Origin: Warburgia ugandensis
Taxonomy: Eukaryota > Streptophyta > Magnoliopsida > Canellales > Canellaceae
DNA: 64,000 bases
NCBI GenBank assembly: GCA_035236585.1
Contig: CP141138.1
Span: 25,493,437 to 25,557,436, forward strand
Direction of reading: 5' to 3'
Shown here: positions 25,276 to 35,483 of the stretch, one piece after another
Position numbering within the stretch: the stretch's first letter is position 1
How the letters are laid out: each line of letters begins with the position of its first letter
The notes under the pieces: model-generated
What the model saw: only the letters and a program-made list of their open reading frames with translations
The model's database searches: none
Told to the model about the DNA's origin: nothing
Program-made: the position numbers and the translations under genes

Positions 25276-26060
25276 CGAGTTGAAATAGGAAATATTACAA
25301 GAGGCACATAACTCGAAGTTTACCATTCATCCTGGGGGTACAAAAATGTATCAAGATTTGAAGAGGAATTTTCGGTGGCAAGGCATGAAAAGAGACATTG
25401 GTGAGTGTGTGACAAGGTGTCTAACTTGTCAAAGGGTGAAGACAAAGCATTAGAGACCAGTGGGACTATTACAGACTTTAGAACTCCCAGAATGGAAGTG
25501 GGACCACATTACAATGGACTTTGTAATGGGATTACCCCAAACCTCCAGTGAGCGCGACATGATTTGGTTGATAGTAGATAGACTTACTAAATCTACACAC
25601 TTTCTTCCCATTCGACAGAGACAATCACTGGAGAGTTTGACAAAGTTATATATTAAGGAGATTGTAAGTTTACACAGAGTTCGTTTGACCACCATATCTG
25701 ACAGGGATAGCAGATTCACATCACATTTTTAGCAGAGTGTAAAGGAAGGACTTGGTACCTCGCAAAGATTCAGTATAGCTTTTAACCTGTAGATTGATGG
25801 ATAGTGAATGTGAACTATTCAGACGCTTGAAGATATGCCACTTATACTTTGGAGTGGAAAGGTAACTGGAATGATCATCTTCCCTTGATAGAGTTTACAT
25901 ATAATAATAGTTACCACTTTAGCATTGGCATGGCATCATACGAGGCATTATATGGTAGACCTTGTCTAACACCAACTTGTGGGAGCAATATTGGTGAATG
26001 ACAATTTTATGAAGTCAGAATTGATCAAGTAGTGTGCACAGAAGGTATGAATTATCCAGA
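25276..26060 (+). pseudogene. Chromovirus integrase core, broken
   Basis: The HHCC zinc-binding region is readable, with its two His in EAHNSKFTIHPGG and its two Cys in CVTRCLTCQ. The catalytic core follows: [15 protein letters not shown] with the first Asp and [14 protein letters not shown] with the second. The Gln after KTKH (25451-25453) and the Trp after TSHF (25730-25732) are both TAG. Downstream, LIEFTYNNSYHFSIGMASYEALYG (in two short blocks) is the usual late-core motif. The catalytic Glu region (25760-25830) is badly decayed. Confidence 0.88.
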
Positions 26061-26575
26061 AGAGGTTATTGGCTACCCATAGTAGACAAAAGAGCTACAC
26101 AGATAGGAGGCACAAAGATCTAGAACTTATAGTTGGAGATCACATCTTCTTGAAGGTATCACCAACTAAGGGAGTGATGAGGTTTGGAATTAAGGGCAAA
26201 CTAAGCCTTATATTCATAGGACCAGTTGAAATTCTGGAAAGAATTGGATAGGTGGAATGCCAACTAGCACTTCTACCACAGTTACCAGAGGTACATAATG
26301 TATTCCATGTGTCAATGCTCAGGAAATATGTTCCCGATCCTACCCATGTGTTGGAGCAAGTGCCAATTAAACTGCAATTTGATCTAACTTTTGTGACAAA
26401 GCTAGTACAGATCCTAGATGGGAAGGAGAAAATTTTTAGAAATAAAACTATCCCATTAGTTAAAGTCTTGTGGCAGCATCATACGATTGAAGAAGCTACT
26501 TGAGAAGTGGAAAGTGGCATGAGATAGAGGTTTCCAGAGTTGTTCACTGCACTACCTTGAAATTTTGAGGACGAA
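26061..26575 (+). pseudogene. Integrase C-terminus and chromodomain of chromovirus, broken
   Basis: The pieces SYTDRRHKDLELIVGDHIFLKVSP and VHNVFHVSMLRKYVPDPTHV are the GPY-type and linker region. LVQILDGKEKIFRNKTIP and VKVLWQHHTIEEAT form the chromodomain that, in this family, is thought to guide insertion into heterochromatin. The conserved Trp after EEAT is TGA (26501-26503), followed by EVESGMR. The region closes with NFEDEIFV, overlapping the sequence before the polypurine tract. Confidence 0.88.
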
Positions 26576-26580
26576 ATTTT

Positions 26581-26595
26581 TGTAAGTAGGGAAGA
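26581..26595 (+). other. Polypurine tract region
   Basis: tgtaagtagggaaga immediately before the 3' LTR, in the position and wording typical of Tekay-type elements (plus-strand priming site). Confidence 0.75.
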
Positions 26596-26596
26596 T

Positions 26597-26767
26597 TGCA
26601 ATAACTTGCATTTTTATAATATATATTCTTTGCATCCAATTGACAACAAAAAGTTAAATTCCCTAATGACTATAGAATGAATAGGAAAAACTCTTGAACT
26701 AGAGTTCAAGTTTTCAAAGATAACCTTTTTGGAGAAATTCCCTACCCAAAGCCAAGAAGTGTCCACA

Positions 26768-26862
<95 letters not shown>

Positions 26863-29667
26863 ATCAGGCTATGCTTAGGATCACTACCCATCTTGCTTTA
26901 GTTTGCATTCTATCCATTATGGTGCGCGCCATTAAAAATCACATGATTAAAGGCTCGATCCTAATATGTACTCTTTATTATGAAGTTTGAGAGGGTGTGA
27001 GGCCCTTATTCCATGAGGAATGAATGGGTAGATTTAAAGTGGGGTATGACTTGAGCTTGATTTGGTAATGATTTTGTGCTGAGTTAAGCATGTCCATTTA
27101 CAGTTTTTATTTGAATTTAGTATGCTACCATTATAGTTCAAGTATAGGTTAAATTGTGATTGTGATTTATAGATTGATTCGTTAGTCTCGATTTTAATCC
27201 AATCGCAAATAGCTTATCTTTACACATGCATATATATATATATATAGTTATGAAACACAATTGTCTTATAGTTTTTAATCATGAGATCTTAGGTTGACTT
27301 TCCAAAAAGAAAAACAAAACTAATAATAAAGCATGCATGACATCAGCACTTGGGTATCGTGATTTCTACCAAACGCTTGATACTTTGCATGCACTTAGCT
27401 AGAATACATGCATATGATGTATCATAAATGACCTAACCAACTTAAGTGCATCATAGAAATTTCCAACACGCATGGTGTCTAGGGCGTTGGACAGAGTGAT
27501 TAGCATCTAATTGGGTGTTATGGTGACGCACACTACCTACTACTTAAACTGAATTCATGTTGCTTGGTGTAGGGAGAGTAGGCATGACGGCTGGCACTGG
27601 GTTATCATACTTGGCTTCCAACACAAGGACTGGCATTCAGCACTTGGCAGCATGTTTAGTATGCAGCGCATGATCTCTACCCTGGTATGCTGCACACATA
27701 TTTTAGGCAAAGTAGGCATTGCTCTTGTCTTTGGGTATGGACATATTTCATAGGATGCATCCAGTTGTAGTTGAGTTCTGTTTTTCCTAGAGATCCAACC
27801 GTTACTGGATAATACATATAAGTTGCATGCAAGAATGCTTGCAAACGTTGTGCCATATTCTTTTGGTGTTATGAAAATCAAACTCTTACCATCCTATTGA
27901 TCCATCTCAACCTTAGATCTAAGCATAGTTTTCATTATATGCAATGTTTTTAATGAGCTCATGAGATTTTTATGGATAGGTGAAATTAATGTTTGTTCCA
28001 TCCTAAAGTGGCACATCTTTGCTAAATCTATTAAAAATATATATAAAAAGTTCAACTATTAATCTTTTGAAAGAGGCCCACCCTTCTTGAGTGGATCAAG
28101 TGGATCTTGGTATTGATCCATTTAATAAGTGTCACACAATATTAGATTGATCCTCTATGGAATTGTCATGCTTTAGATTCTTATAAATGTATCATGTGAC
28201 ATTTGTTTCATGATCTAATAATATTGTGAGCACATTCAAATCATGCTCACTATTGATCGGATGGTGTAAGTACTATGTACATATTTGAATCATTGATCTA
28301 GACACGACATACAATTGTTTGACACCTCACACATGGGTGACAAGCTTGATACCCAATAGTTAGGTGGTGCACATTGCACCACATGAATATTAGCTTAAGC
28401 ACCCAACTACCAATCATTGTGCACATCAGGCGCCACAAAACTATCACTTGTGCAATGATGAGGGTAAACTCCAATTGTGTGTACATCCTTAATTTCATGC
28501 AGTAATGCACAAACACTTTGATCATCCTCTTATCCAGTATGTATTCTTCTTAATTTTAATCTAATGAGGAAATATGGCTTGTGAATGTTTATTATGATGT
28601 ATTAAGCAATGCAAAAGGATTTAATAAATAAAAATTAGGCGACTCATGTGAGTTGAGCCTAGCCTGGGGTAAAATGTAAGCCTCACCTAGTTGCTATGCT
28701 AGGAAGTCTAGTTGACCATTGGCTTCTGAAATGAGAGACCTGCCCTAAGAGTCCTATTGATGAGAGTATTGTGTCATGGGGAGACTTCTCTCTTGTGATC
28801 CAGTGCCCCCATGAGGACTAGTGTAGCCATGTGGTATCCACGGCCGAACGCAATTGGATGTGGGTACTCTACGTGCATAGTATACCATATAGTTATTGGA
28901 CATGGATTGACATGTTAGTCATCTTCGAGGATATTGACCATTGCCCAGGTGGGTTTGTGGTAGGATGCTACCACTCCGTGATGCGACAGATTGTGATATG
29001 TCATTCTTTGACAAAAGTACTAATGGGCTTGTGTGTATGAGATTTTAAGGATATATTAAAATTTATTAAGAACATTTGATGTTTATAAAGGCATAACTGC
29101 TTGGTAGTGTTTATATCATACTTATGATTGAGCATGTAATTGTTTGCACTAAAATTATGCCAATAATTGTGCCGTGATTTTAAAACGGCTGGTTTAGACT
29201 TGTTCCTATTGAGTCTTTGTACTCACTCCTACAAAACATTTCTACTGAAGCATGAGAGGATTAAGTGATCTGTGAGAAGAAATTAAATAAGGTGAATAAG
29301 GAGAAAAAAAAGTATGGACATGTATTTAGTTAGAGTTTTTAATTATTATTTTGAAACAATGAACATTTGAGATGAATGTAATAAGGTAGGTGACATTGAT
29401 ATATTAAATCTGAACTATGATTTGAACTTATATTCCTTATTGTTTGAGCTGTGACCAGGGAGATCCGACAATGGTATGTTTTTATTCTGCTATTATATGT
29501 GAAGGTTTTAATGTGACACTAGGTTGAAGGTGGAATTGAGAAAAGTAAATATGTAATATATATTCCAAATTATTTTATTTAAAAAAAATCCTACAGGAAA
29601 GTTTTATTTTCAGATATTATTTAATTTAATTTAATTTAATTTTTTTTCTAAAATCCAGGTCACCACA
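26597..29667 (+). repeat. 3' LTR of complete chromovirus, 3071 bp
   Basis: Same start and end as the 5' LTR. It differs by two deletions (about 200 bp and 223 bp) and by a GA array grown to about 43 units (26773-26859), where the 5' LTR has about 7. A TAATTTAATTTAATTT repeat lies near 29625. Confidence 0.93.
26773..26859. repeat. (GA)n microsatellite inside the 3' LTR
   Basis: About 43 GA units; the matching place in the 5' LTR has only gagagagagagag. Confidence 0.97.
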
Positions 29668-29672
29668 TAGAA
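29668..29672. repeat. Target site duplication (right) of chromovirus
   Basis: tagaa, identical to 18836-18840. Confidence 0.9.
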
Positions 29673-29750
29673 AGAAGGATGTGATATTCTCTTTGAATGG
29701 AGGTCCTTCTTTTAGATTTTGGAAACTAATGATTTATAAAAAGTGGGTCC

Positions 29751-29811
29751 GTAGTGAATTATAAAAGAACAAAAAGTGGGTCCCACTTTTTGTTCTTTTA
29801 TAATTCACTAC
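29751..29811. repeat. 61-bp near-perfect palindrome
   Basis: The arms 29751-29780 and 29782-29811 are perfect 30-base reverse complements separated by one T. The centre reads gtggg-t-cccac. Upstream, aaaaagtgggtcc (29739-29751) repeats the inner part of the left arm. Confidence 0.97.
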
Positions 29812-30366
29812 CATATGTTATAAAAGTGCATGGGAACCTAAAAAGTAATGCCCATACTATTTTGATTAGAGAGAATATTTTGGAAACTTCCAAATTTAAA
29901 GGAATTGCATAAAAGCAATTTAAGAAAATGTCCTAGTGTATTCAAGACTCTCCAGAGAGGAATTGAAATTTATTTTAAATAAGAAAGTGAACAAAATGGG
30001 AGGGTATTTGTAAAAATACTCCTTAAATAGTTTCTCTTTACCTTAGTGGTCATCATTATCTCAATTTGTGGTGTATAAATCTTGTAGAGATTTAATGGAT
30101 CCTCAAGGTGGGGAATATCCTTAAGGGACTCAAGCCTGGTGTGTTCATGAGAGAGTGGAAGTAGGTGCCTTCTTGGTTAGCAAACTAATGTAAATCCTTG
30201 TGTTAATTGTTGTGTTAGTGTGCCAATATAACATGTAAATCCTTGTGTTAATTGTTGTGTCAGTGTTCCAATAGTTATATTTTAAAAATAGAGAATCTAA
30301 GTTAACAAGTTTTCAAATGTTTTCCACTTTGTTAGGGGCCAATTCACCACCCTTTGGGACCCTAGT
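29812..30366 (+). mobile_element. Copia-like LTR 3' end (partial)
   Basis: The stretch ends with gccaattcaccaccctttgggaccc, the kind of ending common in Ty1/copia LTRs of plants, directly before a tRNA-iMet-type primer site. A 45-bp tandem duplication (30188 and 30233) lies inside. The LTR start is not found; the complete chromovirus may have inserted into this LTR. Confidence 0.5.
30188..30277. repeat. 45-bp tandem duplication
   Basis: Both copies begin atgtaaatccttgtgttaat; they differ at a few positions near their ends. Confidence 0.9.
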
Positions 30367-30378
30367 TGGTATTAGAGC
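30367..30378 (+). other. Primer binding site, tRNA-iMet type (one mismatch)
   Basis: tggtattagagc versus the standard tggtatcagagc; a single C-to-T change. No copia coding sequence follows, so the internal region is lost. Confidence 0.7.
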
Positions 30379-30969
30379 AGGTGCTCTTATTATTTGGTGA
30401 AAACATTATTTAAACCTTTAACTTTTACCAACATTTAGACAAAATCCTACACTTTTTAGGTCTCAAGTTAGATCCCAAACTTTTATATCTTAATTTAATT
30501 CAATATCACTAACTTTCAATGCCATTAAGTTGCTGCCACCATGCCCAACCTATTTGGCATTTAACTGGTTGAGCTATCACTTGGTCACACAACTTGCTCT
30601 CATAGACCATGTACTCTAAATGCAAGCAATTAGACTAGAGTGTTGGACACTTACTCCCTAGATTTATAATTCAATAGAGTGGTGCTCTACAAGATCGTAC
30701 TCTAGAGTGCCTTAACTAGCTACAATTTCCTAATTTGACTTTAGGGAAAAAAATCCAAGAAAAAATAATTAAAAGGTCTCTTTCCAGCACAAAATTTGCA
30801 GTGGTACTAGACAACTACAATGGAAAAAGAGAGAAAGGATGCTGCAGCATTTTCTTTTTATTTTTTCCAACTAATAGAAAACCCAATTTATAAATCTTGT
30901 CCCTTAGAGGGTGTACTAGGGTTTTGATTTGATTTGGATTGCTGATTTCTTGTTTATAGAACAATCCCA
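30379..30969. other. Non-coding between two retroelement LTRs
   Basis: No copia gag or other domain is recognised. Confidence 0.35.
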
Positions 30970-33900
30970 TGTAATACCTTGAATTTTACAACTGTTTATG
31001 CTCCAATGAAGTATGAAATTCTTTTTCAAAAATTAAAATGTGAATTTGATGAAATTATTTTTCAAAAATTAAATTTGAATTTGATGAATGAGATATAAAA
31101 TTACATAAGTAAAGTAAGCATCTCACATAGAGTGGAGACCTATAGTTAAACACACTTAGAATGAAAAGAGGGAAAGTTTAAGGGCTCAAACTAGTAGTGG
31201 ATATTTTAACTAAGGAAAAGGGTTAGTAATTGGACTTAGTTGATAATGGTAGAGGGCTTAAGAACATTTGTAACAAGGCCTATACTTTATTACCTAAGAT
31301 TTGGTGCCCAATCAACTAATTTGATGGGGAGTGGAGCATATGAGGTCTTTGGGATGGAAGTAGAACTAGGACACGACATTCCATTTCAGGTTGGTATGTT
31401 ATGGCCTAGGAAGACATTCTACTTGGCTAGGACAACATTTATTAGAGTTCACCCAAAGGTAAGTCCAAGTCCATAAGCAACTAGACGTCTTCTCCCATGG
31501 ATGGATTTTCCTAGTTGGCTTAGGTCCTTGAATCTAAACCAAATTACAATCAAGTGCTAACCTTGGGAGTGCAAGACCTTGAACATGGACTAAATACTAA
31601 AACCCTTGCAAGCCAATTGGGAGTGAAATACCTTAGGGAGCAGGGAATTAAAGGGAGAACCATAATAATGGAAAAGATGTCCCATACCTAAACATATTTC
31701 ACAACAAGATGTCTTGGAGAAGAGAGAAGAAAAAGGAAAGAGAAAAGGAGTGAAAGAAGAGAAGTTAAGCACTCTTCGTAGCCCAAAACTAGAGGGCAAA
31801 AACATTGGAACAAGGGGAAAAACTCAGGAGAAAAATTATTAGTTCTCACCTAACTTGACTACAAGATGGCGACTCTAAAACTAAAAGATTTTTCAATACT
31901 GTTGCATGCATTTTTTTTAATACTATATTCATGCTTGAAAGTGTGGAGTATGATCATGGTTCTAAAAACAAGATTTAGATTAAGTTTTGGCATGTGTCTC
32001 CAAAATGTGTTCTCATCAATTGACTCAATTTCTATGTTACTATTTTGGATTGAGATTATGACATGTTAAAGATGTTTAAATATATACTATTCATGGTTAA
32101 GTTGGTCACTAAGTACTATTACAAATTCCATATGTTGTGATCCAAGCATTGGAGAGTTTTGAGAGTGATTTTCAAATGTGTATACATGCCCATTGTTATT
32201 AATATTTGTAGCCTGAGAATAACACCAATTTAGTCACTATTTTCTCCAAAAATTTTGCGGTTTTTTATTGATAAATTGAAGCATCATTGATGAATAAAGT
32301 CAATGTTTCATTAACATGAAAATTTGGTTGGTAAACAATAGAATTTCATAGGTCTTTTCAACTAAGTTTTCAACTTAATCGATAATGTGTTTGTGCACTA
32401 TTTTGGGCAATTGTTTTAAAAATATAATATTGTTTGAAGTTATTTTACTATCATATTAATGATAATGATTTGAGAATTTGATTCATGAAAAATCCCATCC
32501 AAAGAAAGGGTTGGAAAGGAGATTTTTATGAGAAAGAAGACTGCTCATAAAAACTAGATTTTAACCTTTATTTTACATTGACTATTTTACATGGGATTTC
32601 AAATCAGGATTTTATCTTACCATTTTATCATATTAAATATACTTATATTATTTTATTTTTCTTAACTTTAAATTTCATTAAATTGAGGTTTTTATTAAGG
32701 TTTTATGTGCATGAAAATATTGGTTTAAAACATGACTTGTGGAAAGAAGTCCAATATTGTTTGGACTATTTTTTACTGGAATTTTCTACCAAGTTGCTTA
32801 ATAATTTAGCTTGAAAATAATACGTACAAATCATATTTGTGAGACCCTAAAGTTGATTCATGAAAAGTGGATCATTAGTAAGTTTGCTAAGTTATTAAAA
32901 ACATGATCTTTAAGAGGTTACGTTGAGCCAATTTTGAGCATGTTTCCTACCTAAAAATGGTAAATTTTAGAGCACAATTTTGAATATATATCATTTCTAG
33001 TTTTATCACAAAAATGTGCTAGAGAACTGATGTTTTGACTATGGTTTGAAATTATGTAGTTTTAAAGCTAAACAATGCTTGATTTGAGCCTAAGCTGTGT
33101 CATGACACTATGTTTGTAAGAAGTGATTTTTAAAAGAGATATTATTACTTGTTTTAGCTCAAGAGTGAGTCATGGGTTTGCAATTTTGAATTTTCTTAGG
33201 AAATCTATTATAAATGTATGATTTTGGTGAGTGCTTTCTTGAGTTTTGCAAAAATATACAAAGGTATAATAATGCTTGACATTTTCTCTATATGTAAGAA
33301 AGGCTAACGACCCTAACGAGAATTATGCTAAGAGGTTGTTATGTGTTGACCTTCCAGCCTCTAACCACAAGATGTGGAATGGTATACAACTTTAAAAAGT
33401 GGCACCTTTTGAAATTATGGTAGGACCTGTAGGAGGTGATCATAGCATCTTTTGAGATGATTGTAGGCCCCATTAGGAAACTATTGGAGTTCTACTAAGA
33501 AATCACTAGGCACACACATAAAACAATTAATGTAAGGATAGTTGAGCCCATGAGAGCTTGATTAGGGTTTGCTAGATGAACGTAGATGAGTACTCAAGAT
33601 ACTATTGGCTAACATGCCAATAAGAGTTTAGTAAAACTCTATATGCACTAGAGTGTGCCAAGATGGTTATTTTTTATTTTTATTTTTATATCATACTTTT
33701 ATGATTTTGATGTATCATGATAAAACTTGAGTAATCAAGTTGTTACGCTTATTCTCTATACATACGTGGATATATAAATGTATGCTTGTACTATGAATGT
33801 GCAATGAGGCGTTGCATTGATCAACTAATATGAATTTAGTGGTGAGGTTTTGTTGCATAAAAACCTAATTTCAAGTTCATCTGAGTACTTGTGTGTTGTA

Positions 33901-34367
33901 TGTCATAGTTTTCAATGTTGTAGTTTTGGTTTTATCTATTGGGTATCTTCTATACTCAATACACCATAAACCTAGCAGATTCTTGTGGCAAGGCAAAAGT
34001 TGTGGATCAAAAGATTTCAAGGAGCTAGAGAGTTAAAGTAGTTACAAAAGTGAGACACTAGTTGCAAAAAGAACTACTTTTATTCTATTTTAGACTATTG
34101 ATGTAATAAAGCATCATGTGTTAAAATTTAATCATGATAAATATTTACTTCATTATTTTTAATGTGGGTGGCAATTTTTGGGAGTGTTTTAAATTAAATG
34201 TGGTGGATGAGACTTAGATGTGGATCTTGATTTTGGAACTTGGATTTAACCCTTAGGAATTTTAAAAGTACAAATTTTGAAATAAATATTTAAAAGAAAT
34301 CATGGTATGCACCTTTAAAAAATAATTTTCTAAAGTGATATTTGTGTTTTAAAATCCTAGGATGTCA
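30970..34367 (+). mobile_element. 5' LTR of a second chromovirus, about 3.4 kb
   Basis: It starts TGTAATACCTTGAATTTTAC and ends CCTAGGATGTCA, four bases before a primer site. Its length is nearly that of the 5' LTR at 18841-22240, but the sequence is clearly a different subfamily. Short open frames inside show no domain. Confidence 0.8.
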
Positions 34368-34371
34368 TAAT

Positions 34372-34384
34372 TGGTATCAGAGCC
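34372..34384 (+). other. Primer binding site, tRNA-iMet type
   Basis: tggtatcagagcc, perfect match to the standard plant sequence. Confidence 0.92.
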
Positions 34385-35483
34385 AAGGCTGAAGTCATCA
34401 CAACTAAATATATAATTGAAGATCATCAATAGCTAATTAATTAGAAAAATTTATGCTATGGTGTTATTAGGGAAAACCTTAACTTAGCTAAGTAGAAAAG
34501 AGAACTATAACATGCATACAAATAATTTAGTGAACAAGTTTGAGAGATTTGTTTGTAGTATTTTAAGGATCTAGTGACAATGTTGCTATCATAAGATTGT
34601 GATCTTGTTTTAGAAAGAAGTATCTTATCTATGATATTTACTTGACTCTAGATCATGAACTTGGACAATTCATTGAAGGATTTGGAGTCTAGTTCATACA
34701 ATGATATGAGTTATAAATGAATGAGTCTAATTGATAGGTTGATTAGGCCTTGGGTTTTTTGTCTGCATAGAATTGTTTGATCATTGGTTGGAAGAAGCTA
34801 GAAGGAGAGGCACATAAAGAACCAATTCTTAGAGCAAAGGACGAGTGTTTGCTATTAACTCAAGGCAAGCACAAACATCAAACATGGTGGTGGAAGGTAC
34901 ACTTCTTATTTATGTTAGACCTGCATGAGTGTTATTTGATACAAGTTCTACACATTCTTTTGAATTATGTATGGATAATCCAATTTAGAACTTGGGGTTC
35001 CATTTAGAGGTCATGATTTCATTGGGTGAGTCAAAATGCATGTAGAGATACCTTCAAGATGTCCTAATTATGGTTGAGGAGAGATGAATAGATGTTGATT
35101 TGATCTTCTTGAAGATGATAGACTTTGACATCATACTAGGGATGGATTGGTTGGCATTACATTGGGAGATCATAGATTATCATAAGAAGAGAGTCACATT
35201 TGATGTCCCAATAGAGGTAACAATCTACTTTGAAGGGAGATGAGATTATTCAATAGCACGTTTTCTACAATACAAGCTGTAAGACATATTACTAGAGGAT
35301 GCCAAGCCTTCTTGGCTAAGGTGGAGGTTGTAGAAGTTGAGAAACATAATCTAGAAGATGTGGCTGTAGTTTGGGAGTTTTTGAACATATTTTTAAGGGT
35401 TACCTCCTGAAAGGTAGATAAGACATCACCATCGAGTTGATATTTGATATACACAGTATTATTCCAAATAATATCCTTAGAAA
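34385..35483 (+). pseudogene. Second chromovirus: remnant of gag-protease up to the RT border
   Basis: Gag is hardly recognisable. From about 34880 the plus strand reads VVEGTLL, then DTSSTHSF (protease active-site region), then VDLIFLKMIDFDIILGMDW and RVTFDV. After several stops, ER-IR-ITIELIF near 35420-35450 corresponds to the protease-RT linker. The sequence then stops at 35483, where an Athila/Tat-like LTR begins. The rest of pol is not in the window. All frames are interrupted. Confidence 0.75.

Larger units (their letters stand above)
18841..29667 (+). mobile_element. Complete Tekay/Del-type chromovirus (Ty3/gypsy LTR retrotransposon), 10.8 kb, inactive
   Basis: Two long LTRs start TGTAATAACTTGC / TGCAATAACTTGC and end GCCACA / ACCACA, flanked by identical 5-bp duplications tagaa. 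An initiator-Met primer site follows the 5' LTR and a purine-rich tract precedes the 3' LTR. Between them, in order, lie gag with zinc knuckle, protease, reverse transcriptase, RNaseH, integrase and a C-terminal chromodomain, the order of chromoviruses. The long LTRs and the closing phrase gaggacgaaatttttgtaag point to the Tekay/Del group. In a hand-aligned 327-base stretch of the LTRs (20149-20475 versus 27555-27881) I count 9 mismatches, so insertion is fairly recent. Several stops and frameshifts make it non-autonomous today. Confidence 0.93.

Noticed and set aside
34777-35007. 76-codon frame as an independent gene
   Set aside because: It is part of the decayed gag-protease region of the second chromovirus.
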